A DNA stretch of 64,000 bases from assembly GCA_963599445.1 (NCBI GenBank), contig CAVBWZ010000012.1:16400-80399 (forward strand), written 5' to 3'. A model generated the notes under the pieces. That model did not search any database, had not been told where the DNA came from, and saw nothing but the letters and a program-made list of their open reading frames with translations. Made by a program: the position numbers and the translations under genes. Positions 1-7,817 of the stretch are shown one piece after another (position 1 is the first letter of the stretch; every line of letters begins with the position of its first letter). The DNA is from UBA9732 sp963599445 (GTDB lineage Bacteria > Spirochaetota > Spirochaetia > Sphaerochaetales > Sphaerochaetaceae).

Positions 1-1713
1 ACGACTGCCCTGCTTGAAGCCTCCAACGATGCTCTTACGAAGTACAAGGAGGAGAACGAGACCATAAAGATATCGGATAGGGTGTCTCTGCTGTCCAACC
101 GTATCGTGGCGTTCGATGTCATGATGGAGCCTCTGGAGATGCAGCTTGTCGAAAGCGAGACCTTGATGAACTCGCTTTCCTCTTTGGTGGATGGCCTTCC
201 CTCCGTTGACGTGATCATGGCTGACGAGGGTATTGCGTCTCTTTTGAACGAATACAGGGCCGCCGCGACCGAGTTCTACATGTACAAGGGTTCTACTTCG
301 ATTGCCGATGAGACCAGAATCGCGACACTGGAGAACTCCCTTGGTACGAAGGAGAGGGAGCTTGCCGTCCAGATCGTCTCCGTAAGCGGAATGACCGGCG
401 TGTCGTCGTATGCCAAGGCTGTCATAGACTATCTTGGAGCGAAGATAAGGCTAAGCGTTCTGAAGACCCTAGAGGCTCAGTACAACGAAGAGCTTGCCAA
501 ATATCCTTCCATAGAGAGGAAGCTTACGGAGCTTCAGGCCGATGTCTCCATATACAAGTCCCTGCAGTCGTCCCTCAAGACTACATACGAAAGGACCAAG
601 ATAGAGGAAGCCTCAATATCAAGCAACATAGAGATAGTCGACTATGCAGCGGTTCCTTCACAGTCGCTTCCAAGAAAGAGAGCCATGACGCTTGCCGTGG
701 CGTTCGTCCTTGGTTTTGGAGGTGGATGCCTTTTGGCCTTTGTACTTGAACTTACTGATTCGCACATAAAGGACGAGGACGTCATAAGAGCCTGCATTGG
801 AAAGTCTCCAAGGCCTTTGGGGTGGACATTGCATTGCGTTGAGCGAAGAAAGGCGAAGAAGGGTCGCACCTGCCTTGAGATGGTCGAGGATTCTGAATCC
901 TGCTTTGCGGAGCGCTACAAGGCGATTGCGAACAACCTCATAAGCGTTGTGGATGGCTCTTCTGAAACCGGTGACCTTCGTGAAGGTGCCGGTACGGTCA
1001 TTGCCTTTGGTTCAATGGATGAGCATGAAGGGGCTTCCCAGGTGCTTTGCAACGTTGGAGTCTATTATGCTTCGATTGGCCGCAAGACCTTGGTTGTAGA
1101 TGTCGACGGTCGCACCTGCATGGTAGAGGGGCTGTTTGGAATCAAAAAGCCTGCCCTTGGTGTATCCGATGTAGTCAAGGAAGGAGTTCCTCTTGAAATG
1201 TGCATAGTCAAGCCTTTCAAGGGGCTGTCGAATCTGCATTTCCTTTCCAGTGGAAAAGCTCAGTTCAATCCAAATTCCATATACAGCGCAAAGGAGTTCC
1301 GTTCGATGATGGAAAAGCTCTCCAAGGTCTATGATCTCGTACTTGTGAATGCACCGGCTTTCGCCTATGCCTCGGAGATCCAGAGCCTTTCTTCTAGCAT
1401 CGGCGGCATTGTCTTCGTTGCCAGAGCTGGTTTTGGGACCAAGGGTTCGTTGTACGGTTTTGCACAGGAGATTCCTTTCCTGGACGCTCCTGTAATCGGC
1501 TACGTATATCACGGAGTGGTTCCTGCCAACCAAGGACGTTGCGGTGCAAACTGCAAATACGAGGTGTCCGGCAATGTGGGTACTGTGTATGAGGTTGGAA
1601 AGGGCTCCTACAAAGCCATAAACAAAAATCAGATCAGGTGCCGTCGTTCGTTTGGCTCTTATCCTGCAGAGCTTGCGTTTGCAAAGGAGAAGGTCAAAGG
1701 GGTCGAAGGCTAA
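1..1713 (+). CDS. Polysaccharide co-polymerase / BY-kinase-like protein (5' partial, degenerate ATP site)
   Basis: The frame is open to base 1, so the start lies upstream; about 570 residues are visible. The order is a long helical, coiled-coil-like stretch, a Pro-Arg segment (LPRKRAMT) leading into one transmembrane helix (about residues 229-250), then a cytoplasmic P-loop domain. This is the Wzz/CapAB-type arrangement that controls capsule or exopolysaccharide chain length at the inner membrane. The nucleotide motifs are poor: the Walker A region reads GSMDEHEGASQV where the family has GEGKST-like residues, the A' motif is LVVDVDGR, and the Walker B reads LVLVNAPA where Asp-x-Pro-Pro is expected. 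The lysine and the Walker B aspartate are therefore missing. I infer a pseudo-kinase that may keep the assembly role. A few tyrosines lie near the C-terminus, but there is no clear tyrosine cluster. Confidence 0.75.
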   Translation, partial: TTALLEASNDALTKYKEENETIKISDRVSLLSNRIVAFDVMMEPLEMQLVESETLMNSLSSLVDGLPSVDVIMADEGIASLLNEYRAAATEFYMYKGSTSIADETRIATLENSLGTKERELAVQIVSVSGMTGVSSYAKAVIDYLGAKIRLSVLKTLEAQYNEELAKYPSIERKLTELQADVSIYKSLQSSLKTTYERTKIEEASISSNIEIVDYAAVPSQSLPRKRAMTLAVAFVLGFGGGCLLAFVLELTDSHIKDEDVIRACIGKSPRPLGWTLHCVERRKAKKGRTCLEMVEDSESCFAERYKAIANNLISVVDGSSETGDLREGAGTVIAFGSMDEHEGASQVLCNVGVYYASIGRKTLVVDVDGRTCMVEGLFGIKKPALGVSDVVKEGVPLEMCIVKPFKGLSNLHFLSSGKAQFNPNSIYSAKEFRSMMEKLSKVYDLVLVNAPAFAYASEIQSLSSSIGGIVFVARAGFGTKGSLYGFAQEIPFLDAPVIGYVYHGVVPANQGRCGANCKYEVSGNVGTVYEVGKGSYKAINKNQIRCRRSFGSYPAELAFAKEKVKGVEG

Positions 1714-1740
1714 GGATTGGTTAAGATTCGCTTTCGGTGG

Positions 1741-1770
1741 AGGTCTCCTTTTGATGGAGACCTTTCTTTT
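1741..1770 (+). terminator. Rho-independent terminator
   Basis: An 8-bp perfect stem (AGGTCTCC / GGAGACCT) with a 7-nt loop is followed by TTCTTTTT, 28 nt after the stop of the co-polymerase gene. It ends that transcription unit before the DUF1538 gene. Confidence 0.8.
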
Positions 1771-1916
1771 TGATGATTTTGCATGAATTGATGGTTCACA
1801 GTCCGTCTTGATTCTTGCTATCTTAGATTTGTTGGTCGTTTGTCTTCAGCGGGGCCTTCGTTCTTGGATTTGAATGGCCGCCCGCTGATTTCTTTTCTGA
1901 TACATGAGGAGTCAAG

Positions 1917-3383
1917 ATGGATTTCGTAGGAAAACTCAAGGAGACTTTGTACTCCGTCCTCCCCATTGTTGGAGTGGTGCTTGTTCTGAACTTCACCATA
2001 GCCCCGCTAGGTGACAGCCTTGCTCCGTTCCTTTTGGGATCCGTGTTCCTTGTGCTTGGACTTTCGCTGTTTCTGGCAGGAACTGACATTGGCATGGTTC
2101 CAATAGGCGAGAAGCTTGGATATGTCCTTGCACACAAGAGAAGTACGGTTCTTATGCTTGTGATTGGCTTCATCGTTGGATTCTGCGTCACGTTCGCAGA
2201 GCCCGATGTCAGTGTGCTTGCATCCCAGGTGCATAGCCTGAACCCTTCCATAAACCAGCAGTTCTTGGTATTCATGATTGCTCTGGGTCTTGGTGTGTTC
2301 GTTGACATAGGCCTTTTGAGAATTCTCAAGAGATATCCTCTCAAATGGGTCTTGATGGTGTTCTACATCATCGTGTTCGTGCTTGTCGCTTTTGCAGGGC
2401 AGTCCATGGCCTCCATTGCGTTCGATGCAAGCGGTGCCACGACAGGTCCTTTGGCCGTTCCTTTCCTTCTTGCCCTTGGACTTGGCGTTTCTTCCGCTAC
2501 AAAGGATGGACAGGACAGCAGCTTTGGCCTTACAGGTGTGGCCTCCATTGGCCCTATCCTTGCCGTTGCATTGATGGCCATCTTTGCAGGTCGTGGTGGT
2601 GCAGGTGAGTCCGCAGCTTTGGCTTCAGGCGAAACGGCTCATGCCTTGTCCCTGTGGGGTGTGATGCTTGAGAAGATAAAGACCACCGCCATTGGCTTTG
2701 GTCCGCTTGCAGCTATAATCATCATACTTCAATTCGTCCTGCTCCACTTTCCAACGGTGAAGTTCAGGAAGATAATCTTTGGTATCATATACAGTTTTGT
2801 TGGGATCGTAATCTTCCTCACTGGTGTTGACTATGGTTTCGTCGGCGTTGGAAGACAGCTTGGACAGATGATTTCCGCAAACTACAGCCCTGCCGTGGTC
2901 ATTGGTCTTGCCCTTGTGTTCGGTGGAATCGTCGTATGCGCAGAGCCTGCCGTATGGGTGCTCAAGAATCAGGTCGAAACTGTAACTGCTGGTAGGATAA
3001 AGGGTTCCCTTGTCATGATGTTCCTTTGCATAGGCGTTGCAGGCGCAGTTGCCCTTGCCATGGTGAGGATCCTGTTTGAAATAAACTATCTGTGGTTCGT
3101 GTTCATTGGTGTTGGCCTTGCATTGGTGCTTACGCTTTTCTCTCCGCCGCTGTTCACAGGCATTGCGTTCGATTCCGGTGGCGTTGCCAGCGGTCCAATG
3201 AGCACTACGTTCCTGCTTTCGTTCGCTTTGGGTGTGTCCGGGTCTGCAGAGCTGGGCTTTGGCCTTGTTGGACTTATTGCAATATCCCCATTGATTGCAA
3301 TCCAGATTTTGGGCATTATCTTCCGTATAAAGGAGAAGAAAGGGCTTTCAAAGGAGGCGAAGAATGCTGTTTCTGAAAAATAA
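1917..3383 (+). CDS. DUF1538 family integral membrane protein
   Basis: This 488-residue, very hydrophobic protein has two internal copies of the DUF1538 module. Paired motifs are visible: AEPDVSVLASQV in the first half matches AEPAVWVLKNQV in the second, and FDASGATTGPLAVPFLLALG matches FDSGGVASGPMSTTFLLSFA. About a dozen membrane segments are likely. The family is thought to be a transporter or channel, with no substrate assigned. GAGGA at about 1906 supports this ATG. Its 3' end overlaps the next gene, a double P-II protein, by 20 nt. That tight coupling suggests that P-II-type signalling gates the membrane protein, as AmtB is gated by GlnK, but this is inference. Confidence 0.85.
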   Translation: MDFVGKLKETLYSVLPIVGVVLVLNFTIAPLGDSLAPFLLGSVFLVLGLSLFLAGTDIGMVPIGEKLGYVLAHKRSTVLMLVIGFIVGFCVTFAEPDVSVLASQVHSLNPSINQQFLVFMIALGLGVFVDIGLLRILKRYPLKWVLMVFYIIVFVLVAFAGQSMASIAFDASGATTGPLAVPFLLALGLGVSSATKDGQDSSFGLTGVASIGPILAVALMAIFAGRGGAGESAALASGETAHALSLWGVMLEKIKTTAIGFGPLAAIIIILQFVLLHFPTVKFRKIIFGIIYSFVGIVIFLTGVDYGFVGVGRQLGQMISANYSPAVVIGLALVFGGIVVCAEPAVWVLKNQVETVTAGRIKGSLVMMFLCIGVAGAVALAMVRILFEINYLWFVFIGVGLALVLTLFSPPLFTGIAFDSGGVASGPMSTTFLLSFALGVSGSAELGFGLVGLIAISPLIAIQILGIIFRIKEKKGLSKEAKNAVSEK

Positions 3384-3972
3384 CCTTTTGGTTGCAATCG
3401 TTGACCGAGGACATGCCGAGCGTTTCTTCGCAATCGCAAAGAAGGAGGGCGCTGGCGGCGGTACGATATTTCCTGCAAAGGGGACTGCCACGAACTCGAT
3501 TCTGGCAGCCCTTGGCCTTGGCGACAAATCCAAGGAGGTTGTTCTCATCCTCTTGGACGACGACACCGCCTATCGCATTTTCAATTCTGTTCGCAGCGAG
3601 GACAGAATACAGGGCGTTCTTGCCTTGCTTACCAACGAAGAGGAGAAGGATATGGACTGCAAGTGGAAGATGATTACAGTCATAGTGAATACCGGTTATG
3701 CCGATGACATAATGGATGCTGCAAGGAAGGCTGGAGCCACAGGCGGAACAGTGACCCACGCGAGGGGCACAGGTACTGCAGAGGATGCCCATTTCCTAGG
3801 TGTCACGATAGTCCCTGAGAAGGAGATGATAATGATTCTGTCAGAATCCGATAAGTCTCAGGCCATCATTGATGCAATCTCCAATCTGGAGTGCCTTGAC
3901 GAACCCGGCATTGGAATAATCTATACGAACGATGTGAAGGAGTTCAGAAACCTGAATTCCAAGAAGCATTGA
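3364..3972 (+). CDS. P-II family protein, two tandem P-II-like domains
   Basis: The protein has 202 residues. Residues 1-100 and 101-202 are each one P-II-like fold: LLVAIVDRGHAERFFAIAKK with GAGGGTIFPAKGT, and ITVIVNTGYADDIMDAARK with GATGGTVTHARGTG. Ordinary GlnB/GlnK proteins are about 112 residues, so this is a duplication fused in one chain. The T-loop positions carry Gly-Thr-rich sequences and no obvious uridylylation tyrosine. The start ATG lies inside the end of the DUF1538 gene, with AAGGAGG just upstream, so translation is probably coupled. The likely role is allosteric control of the DUF1538 protein; the ligand cannot be told from sequence. Confidence 0.8.
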   Translation: MLFLKNNLLVAIVDRGHAERFFAIAKKEGAGGGTIFPAKGTATNSILAALGLGDKSKEVVLILLDDDTAYRIFNSVRSEDRIQGVLALLTNEEEKDMDCKWKMITVIVNTGYADDIMDAARKAGATGGTVTHARGTGTAEDAHFLGVTIVPEKEMIMILSESDKSQAIIDAISNLECLDEPGIGIIYTNDVKEFRNLNSKKH

Positions 3973-3986
3973 GTCTTGGGGCTGAC

Positions 3987-5207
3987 ATGATTGCAATACT
4001 AGAGGGAAAGGAAAGGAACCTGTTCAAACACCACCCATGGGTCTTTTCAGGAGCCATGGACGCTTCGACTCTGCCTGCATGTGCAGGTGTGGAGAAGGTC
4101 GTAGCCTACGATGGGCGCTTCATAGCTTGGGGTTGGTACGACAAGGACAGTCATATTCCTCTACGTCTTCTTTCGTGGAAGGAGGACGACATGCCGGACT
4201 CTGCATGGTGGGAGAGAAGCGTCCGCGAGTCCGTGCTGAGAAGAAAGTCCTTCTTCAGCGATATGTCGTCATCCACCAATGTCTTTAGGATAATCCATGG
4301 GGAGGCTGACCTCCTGCCAGGGCTTGTATCCGATGTCTACGGACGCATCGTGCGAATCATCGTGAGCGCCCGTGTGGCATGGGATATGCGAGAGGTCGTC
4401 GTACGTGCCATAGAGGGGCTCTTGCACCCTCAGATGATAATCCTCAATACGGATTCCGCCTTCTGTGCCATAGAGAAGCTCCATGAGGTCGTGGAGTACT
4501 ACCAAGGTGGTGTTCGCTTCACTCCAGCAGAGAAACTTCCTGAGATGCGCATACGAGAGGACGGCATCTGCTACGGCCTTGTGCCGGGAACGGGGCAGAA
4601 GAGCGGCTTCTACTGCGACCAGCGCGAAAACCGCAGACGCCTTGAGCAATACGTCAAGGATGCGGTGGTCTTCGATGGCTGCTGCTACACCGGTGGCTTT
4701 ACGTTGCATGCCCTTCGTGGTGGCTGCAGAAAGGTGGATGCATTCGACAGCTCGGCCGATGCCGTTCACAGACTTCTTTCCAATGTTCATTTGAACGTGG
4801 ATCTTGGCGTCCTTCCTTCGTCCTCGTTGGAGAGGGTGACGGCAAACAAGGCCGATATCTTTGAGACCTTGCGTTCGATACCCCGCAATGCATACGATGT
4901 GATGATTCTTGACCCTCCAAAGCTTGCACAGACCATCAAATCTCTTGAAAGCGCGAAGAAGGCATACAAGGACCTCAACAGGCTTGCCATGGAGAAGATT
5001 CGCAGCGGAGGCATCCTCATGACCTGTTCCTGCTCAGGCTCGCTGAAACGTGAGGATTTCAGGACGGTTCTTGCCTGGAGTGCAAAGGACGCCGGCGTAG
5101 AGGTTCAGATCCTTGAGACCCTTGGCCAGGGCATGGACCATCCCGTGCGTATGTCGTTTCCAGAGAGCGAATACTTGAAGGCATACATCCTTAGGGTGAT
5201 AAAGTAG
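3987..5207 (+). CDS. rlmI: RlmI-like class I SAM-dependent rRNA (cytosine-C5) methyltransferase
   Basis: This 406-residue protein has an N-terminal PUA-like RNA-binding segment (ILEGKERNLFKHHPWVFSGA), then a Rossmann methyltransferase domain with motif I FDGCCYTGGFTLHALRGG, motif IV DPPKL and a cysteine motif TCSCSGS. The DPP plus SCS pair is typical of RlmI/RlmK-type 23S rRNA m5C methyltransferases. E. coli RlmI is about 396 residues, so the length fits. I prefer ATG 3987, which has GGGG upstream; a TTG at 3969 overlapping the P-II stop codon is possible. The exact target base is inferred from the family, not seen. Confidence 0.85.
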   Translation: MIAILEGKERNLFKHHPWVFSGAMDASTLPACAGVEKVVAYDGRFIAWGWYDKDSHIPLRLLSWKEDDMPDSAWWERSVRESVLRRKSFFSDMSSSTNVFRIIHGEADLLPGLVSDVYGRIVRIIVSARVAWDMREVVVRAIEGLLHPQMIILNTDSAFCAIEKLHEVVEYYQGGVRFTPAEKLPEMRIREDGICYGLVPGTGQKSGFYCDQRENRRRLEQYVKDAVVFDGCCYTGGFTLHALRGGCRKVDAFDSSADAVHRLLSNVHLNVDLGVLPSSSLERVTANKADIFETLRSIPRNAYDVMILDPPKLAQTIKSLESAKKAYKDLNRLAMEKIRSGGILMTCSCSGSLKREDFRTVLAWSAKDAGVEVQILETLGQGMDHPVRMSFPESEYLKAYILRVIK

Positions 5208-5236
5208 CTTTCGCCCGTTGCCGTTGCCTTTTCAGC

Positions 5237-5265
5237 TTGAAAAAGTCCTCCGTGTTGAATATCCT
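5237..5265 (+). promoter_or_regulatory. Putative promoter for pta
   Basis: TTGAAA (5237-5242), a 17-nt spacer and TATCCT (5260-5265) lie about 65 nt before the pta start codon. The -35 box is good and the -10 box is weak, so this is a plausible reading only. Confidence 0.3.
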
Positions 5266-5328
5266 TTGGATGTAAGTTCTATATGTGCACCCATAGCCCT
5301 TTGTTGTGGGTTCCAAAGGAGAAAACAA

Positions 5329-6327
5329 ATGACATTTGCAGAGAAAATGAAAGCGAAGGCTATTGCAGCGAAGAAAGCGCTCGTCCTCCCTGAAGGTCTT
5401 GAGCCAAGGACGGTCAAGGCTGCAAGGTTGATTCTGGACCAGGGTATCGCTTCCTCTGTCACCCTTATAGGAAATCCTGACGAAGTGAAGGCCAATGCCG
5501 CCAATCTTGGTGTCGACCTCACTGGCATCGCAATCGTCGACCCAATGACAAGCGACAAGAGACAGGCATATGCCAACGAGTACTACGAGCTCAGAAAGGC
5601 CAAGGGAATGACCCCTGAGCAGGCCTACGATCTCATCACAGCCCCTCTTCGCTGGGGTGCCATGATGACACGCCTTCATGATGCCGATGCCATGGTGGCC
5701 GGTGCCGAGAACACGACAGGCAACGTCCTTCTTGCATCCTTCCAGATCATCAAGTGCAAGCCAGGCATCAAGAGCGCTTCCTCCTGTTTCGTTATGGCTA
5801 CCGACAAGACCCAATACGGCCTCAACGGTTCGTTCATATTCGCCGACTGTGCAACCATTCCAAATCCAACGGCTGAACAGCTTGCAGAGATAGCAGAGGC
5901 CTCCGCAGAGTCCTGCCGCACGTTCCTTGATGCAGAGCCTGTCGTCGCCATGCTTTCATATTCCACAAAGGGTAGCGCCAATGGAGACCTCGTCGATAAG
6001 GTCACTCAGGCAACGGAGATGGTCAAGGCCAAGTGTCCTGAACTCAAGGTCGATGGCGAGCTCCAGCTCGATGCTGCAATCGTGGATTCCGTTGCAAAGC
6101 AGAAGGCTCCAGGCTCCACAGTCGCAGGACATGCCAACGTTCTCGTGTTCCCTGACCTCCAGGCTGGAAACATTGGCTACAAGCTCGTGCAGCGCCTTGC
6201 AGGTGCCCAGGCATATGGTCCTATCCTCCAGGGATTCGCAAGACCTGTGTCCGATCTGTCCAGGGGATGCAGTGTGGAGGACATTGTGGTCACTGCCTCC
6301 ATCACCCTTGCCCAAGCTGCCTGCTAG
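5329..6327 (+). CDS. pta: Phosphate acetyltransferase
   Basis: This 332-residue enzyme interconverts acetyl-CoA plus phosphate with acetyl phosphate plus CoA in the cytoplasm, the first step of the fermentative acetate pathway. The length is that of the short catalytic-only Pta class. Family landmarks are LPEGLEPRTVKAARLI near the N-terminus, a central GAENTTGNVLLASFQIIKCKPG, FADCATIPNPT, and the C-terminal VFPDLQAGNIGYKLVQRLAG and GPILQGFARPVSDLSRG. The start is ATG 5329, with AAAGGAG 9 nt upstream; the longer open frame to 5218 lacks a ribosome site. No ackA lies next to it in this window. Confidence 0.95.
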   Translation: MTFAEKMKAKAIAAKKALVLPEGLEPRTVKAARLILDQGIASSVTLIGNPDEVKANAANLGVDLTGIAIVDPMTSDKRQAYANEYYELRKAKGMTPEQAYDLITAPLRWGAMMTRLHDADAMVAGAENTTGNVLLASFQIIKCKPGIKSASSCFVMATDKTQYGLNGSFIFADCATIPNPTAEQLAEIAEASAESCRTFLDAEPVVAMLSYSTKGSANGDLVDKVTQATEMVKAKCPELKVDGELQLDAAIVDSVAKQKAPGSTVAGHANVLVFPDLQAGNIGYKLVQRLAGAQAYGPILQGFARPVSDLSRGCSVEDIVVTASITLAQAAC

Positions 6328-6425
6328 TTCTTTGGGTGGCAGCCGTTGTCGGTGCGCTCAAGCCGTGCATCCCAGCACTGTCATTCGCTTCCTTCTAGGC
6401 TGCCGCACCAAATAACGTCGCAGTT
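6328..6425. other. Spacer after pta
   Basis: I see no gene here. Positions 6408-6423 carry the motif CCAAATAACGTCGCAG, which recurs with one mismatch at 6535-6550, so the palindromic repeat between them is flanked by a 16-bp direct repeat. Confidence 0.5.
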
Positions 6426-6618
6426 TTCTTGGTCTTTGAGTCGTCTTCATCGTCACTTCGCACGGGCTGTACAAAAAGTACTATCTCGTGCTTGTATCCT
6501 TGAATACGGCTCAAATACCCTCGAAACGATTTCTCCAAATTACGTCGCAGGAGTTTATACTCTCTACTGCATCGCAAACGCACAGGCTGTACAGCTAGTA
6601 CTATCCTGTGCGTTTTTT
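6426..6618. repeat. Palindromic intergenic repeat, two units (GTAC-N5-GTAC core)
   Basis: Two related imperfect palindromes lie here. Unit 1 (core 6469-6481, GTAC-aaaaa-GTAC) sits between GCACGGGC and TCTCGTGC arms. Unit 2 (core 6589-6601, arms AACGCACAGG at 6577 and CCTGTGCGTT at 6605) is followed by six T and could terminate transcription. The 23-bp left end (6426-6448) recurs exactly at 42802-42824 next to another copy of the palindrome. The two units are headed by a near-identical 16-bp motif (6408 and 6535). Confidence 0.65.
6577..6618 (+). terminator. Hairpin with T-tract at end of palindromic repeat
   Basis: The 10-bp stem AACGCACAGG / CCTGTGCGTT encloses an inner GTAC / GTAC pairing and runs into TTTTTT. 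It would work as an intrinsic terminator for read-through from pta, although it belongs to a repeat family. Confidence 0.5.
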
Positions 6619-7034
6619 GGTTCTTCACGGAAAGTTCGGGGATTGGGAGATGAGAATCAAAAGAGATCATCCAGCCTTAGGCTGTCGGGGCTCTTTGGGC
6701 GTTTGGGGCTTATGGGGCCGTTAGGGCTGTTGAAGACTGTTGAAACGATCGAGGGCGCTTGTGGCTCATGTGGCGGTTGAGACTCTTGTGGCTGTTATGG
6801 CGCTTGCAGACGGTTGAATCGTGTTTGAAGTGGAGCGCTTTGGAGCGTGCCTGAGTGTACCTGATGGCTCCTGACCGCACCTGAGTGCCCCGCGTTCCTA
6901 AATTTAGACCGTTTGGGAAAGGCTGGAGCGTCCAGATAGGCTAGAGAGACTAGAGAGGCTAGAAAGGCCAGATCGTCCAGATGTACAATGACGCCGTCCA
7001 TCGTTTACAATCTCCGACTTTTCCGTGAAGAGCC
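6619..7034. repeat. Non-coding element A with terminal inverted repeats (MITE-like)
   Basis: This 416-bp element has no gene. The left end reads GGTTCTTCACGGAAAGT, and the right end is its imperfect inverse, ending TTTTCCGTGAAGAGCC. The interior holds short degenerate G-rich tandem motifs, such as repeated GGCTAGAGA at about 6935-6965 and TTGGGGC/ATGGGGC near 6700. A second copy in the same direction lies at 15327-15715; the first 128 bp differ at about nine positions by eye. Related copies lie at 23522 and 43280. There is no transposase inside, so any movement would need one supplied elsewhere. Confidence 0.75.
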
Positions 7035-7098
7035 AATAAAAGCGGCGGATTCCGTTAAAAGGGCATCTGCCGCATCCTGAATATGCCTTTCAAAAGTG

Positions 7099-7141
7099 AA
7101 TGAACATTATTCATTGACATTTCAAAAAATGGTGTTATAAT
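7099..7141 (+). promoter_or_regulatory. Consensus promoter with overlapping TetR operator
   Basis: TTGACA (7114-7119), a 16-nt spacer and TATAAT (7136-7141) form a perfect-consensus promoter. The inverted repeat AATGAA-CATTA-TTCATT (7099-7115) abuts and overlaps the -35 box. A related half-site TTATTCATT occurs before the MATE gene. I infer autorepression by the adjacent TetR protein. Confidence 0.75.
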
Positions 7142-7166
7142 TGAGGACAGAAAGGGGGTTTGGACG

Positions 7167-7727
7167 ATGCGGATTACGAAGGAGCCGGAAGTGCGCAAGC
7201 AGGAGATCATAGATACCGCCCTCAGATTGTTCGGGGAAAAGGGATACGAAAAGACCTCAATTACAGATATAGCGAAAGCCATCGGTGTGGCGCAGGGGTT
7301 ATGCTACCGCTACTTCCCATCCAAGGAAGTGCTGTTTGACAGTGCAATCGAACAGTATGCCGACGTTCTGGTAGAGCAGATGGTCAGCTCTAAAGGGGAT
7401 GAAAATCAGGCATTGCGGCAGATTATAGAAAATATGCCTTCTGCAATGGAAGACAGGGACACAAAATATTACCGTGTTTTTCACGGAGCAGAAAATAAAA
7501 AATTCCACGATCAGCTTACCCTCAAGGTGTGCGAGAAGCTGATTCCTTTTGTGGAGAAGATGTTGCAGAAGGCGAAGCAAAAGGGCGAGATCAAGTTTGA
7601 CGATTTACAGACCGTTGCGGCGTTCTGTGTCTACGGGCAGCTCGGCATTCTGCTGGCGGACGATTTGACGCAGGGAGAAAAGTCCAAAAGGATTCGAGAA
7701 TTTCTCATTTTCGCACTTCACCTTTGA
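7167..7727 (+). CDS. TetR/AcrR family transcriptional regulator
   Basis: This 186-residue protein has an N-terminal TetR helix-turn-helix (IIDTALRLFGEKGYEKTSITDIAKAIGVAQGLCYRYFPSKE, about residues 13-52) and a variable ligand-binding domain. AAAGGGGG precedes the ATG. The gene opens the cargo between the two direct repeat elements and sits just before a MATE efflux gene; both have a similar dyad upstream, so it probably represses itself and the pump until a toxic ligand is bound. Codon use is more A/T-rich and Firmicutes-like than that of the flanking housekeeping genes. Confidence 0.9.
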   Translation: MRITKEPEVRKQEIIDTALRLFGEKGYEKTSITDIAKAIGVAQGLCYRYFPSKEVLFDSAIEQYADVLVEQMVSSKGDENQALRQIIENMPSAMEDRDTKYYRVFHGAENKKFHDQLTLKVCEKLIPFVEKMLQKAKQKGEIKFDDLQTVAAFCVYGQLGILLADDLTQGEKSKRIREFLIFALHL

Positions 7728-7730
7728 AAT

Positions 7731-7760
7731 AATCCCTCACTTTGTTGTGGGGGATTTTTA
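7731..7760 (+). terminator. Terminator after TetR gene
   Basis: The stem AATCCCTCAC / GTGGGGGATT (one G-T pair) with loop tttgtt is followed by TTTTA. It lies between the regulator and the MATE gene, so the pump may need its own promoter or read-through. Confidence 0.65.
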
Positions 7761-7770
7761 AGGCAAAATT

Positions 7771-7790
7771 ATTGAATGTTATTCATTCAT
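7771..7790 (+). promoter_or_regulatory. Putative second TetR operator before MATE gene
   Basis: The dyad GAAT-GTT-ATTC sits in TTGAATGTTATTCATTC and shares TTATTCATT with the dyad at 7099-7115. It lies about 30 nt before the pump start, which fits coordinate repression by the same TetR protein. I did not find a convincing promoter here. Confidence 0.5.
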
Positions 7791-7817
7791 TTATTTATCA
7801 AGGAAAGGATGTTACTG

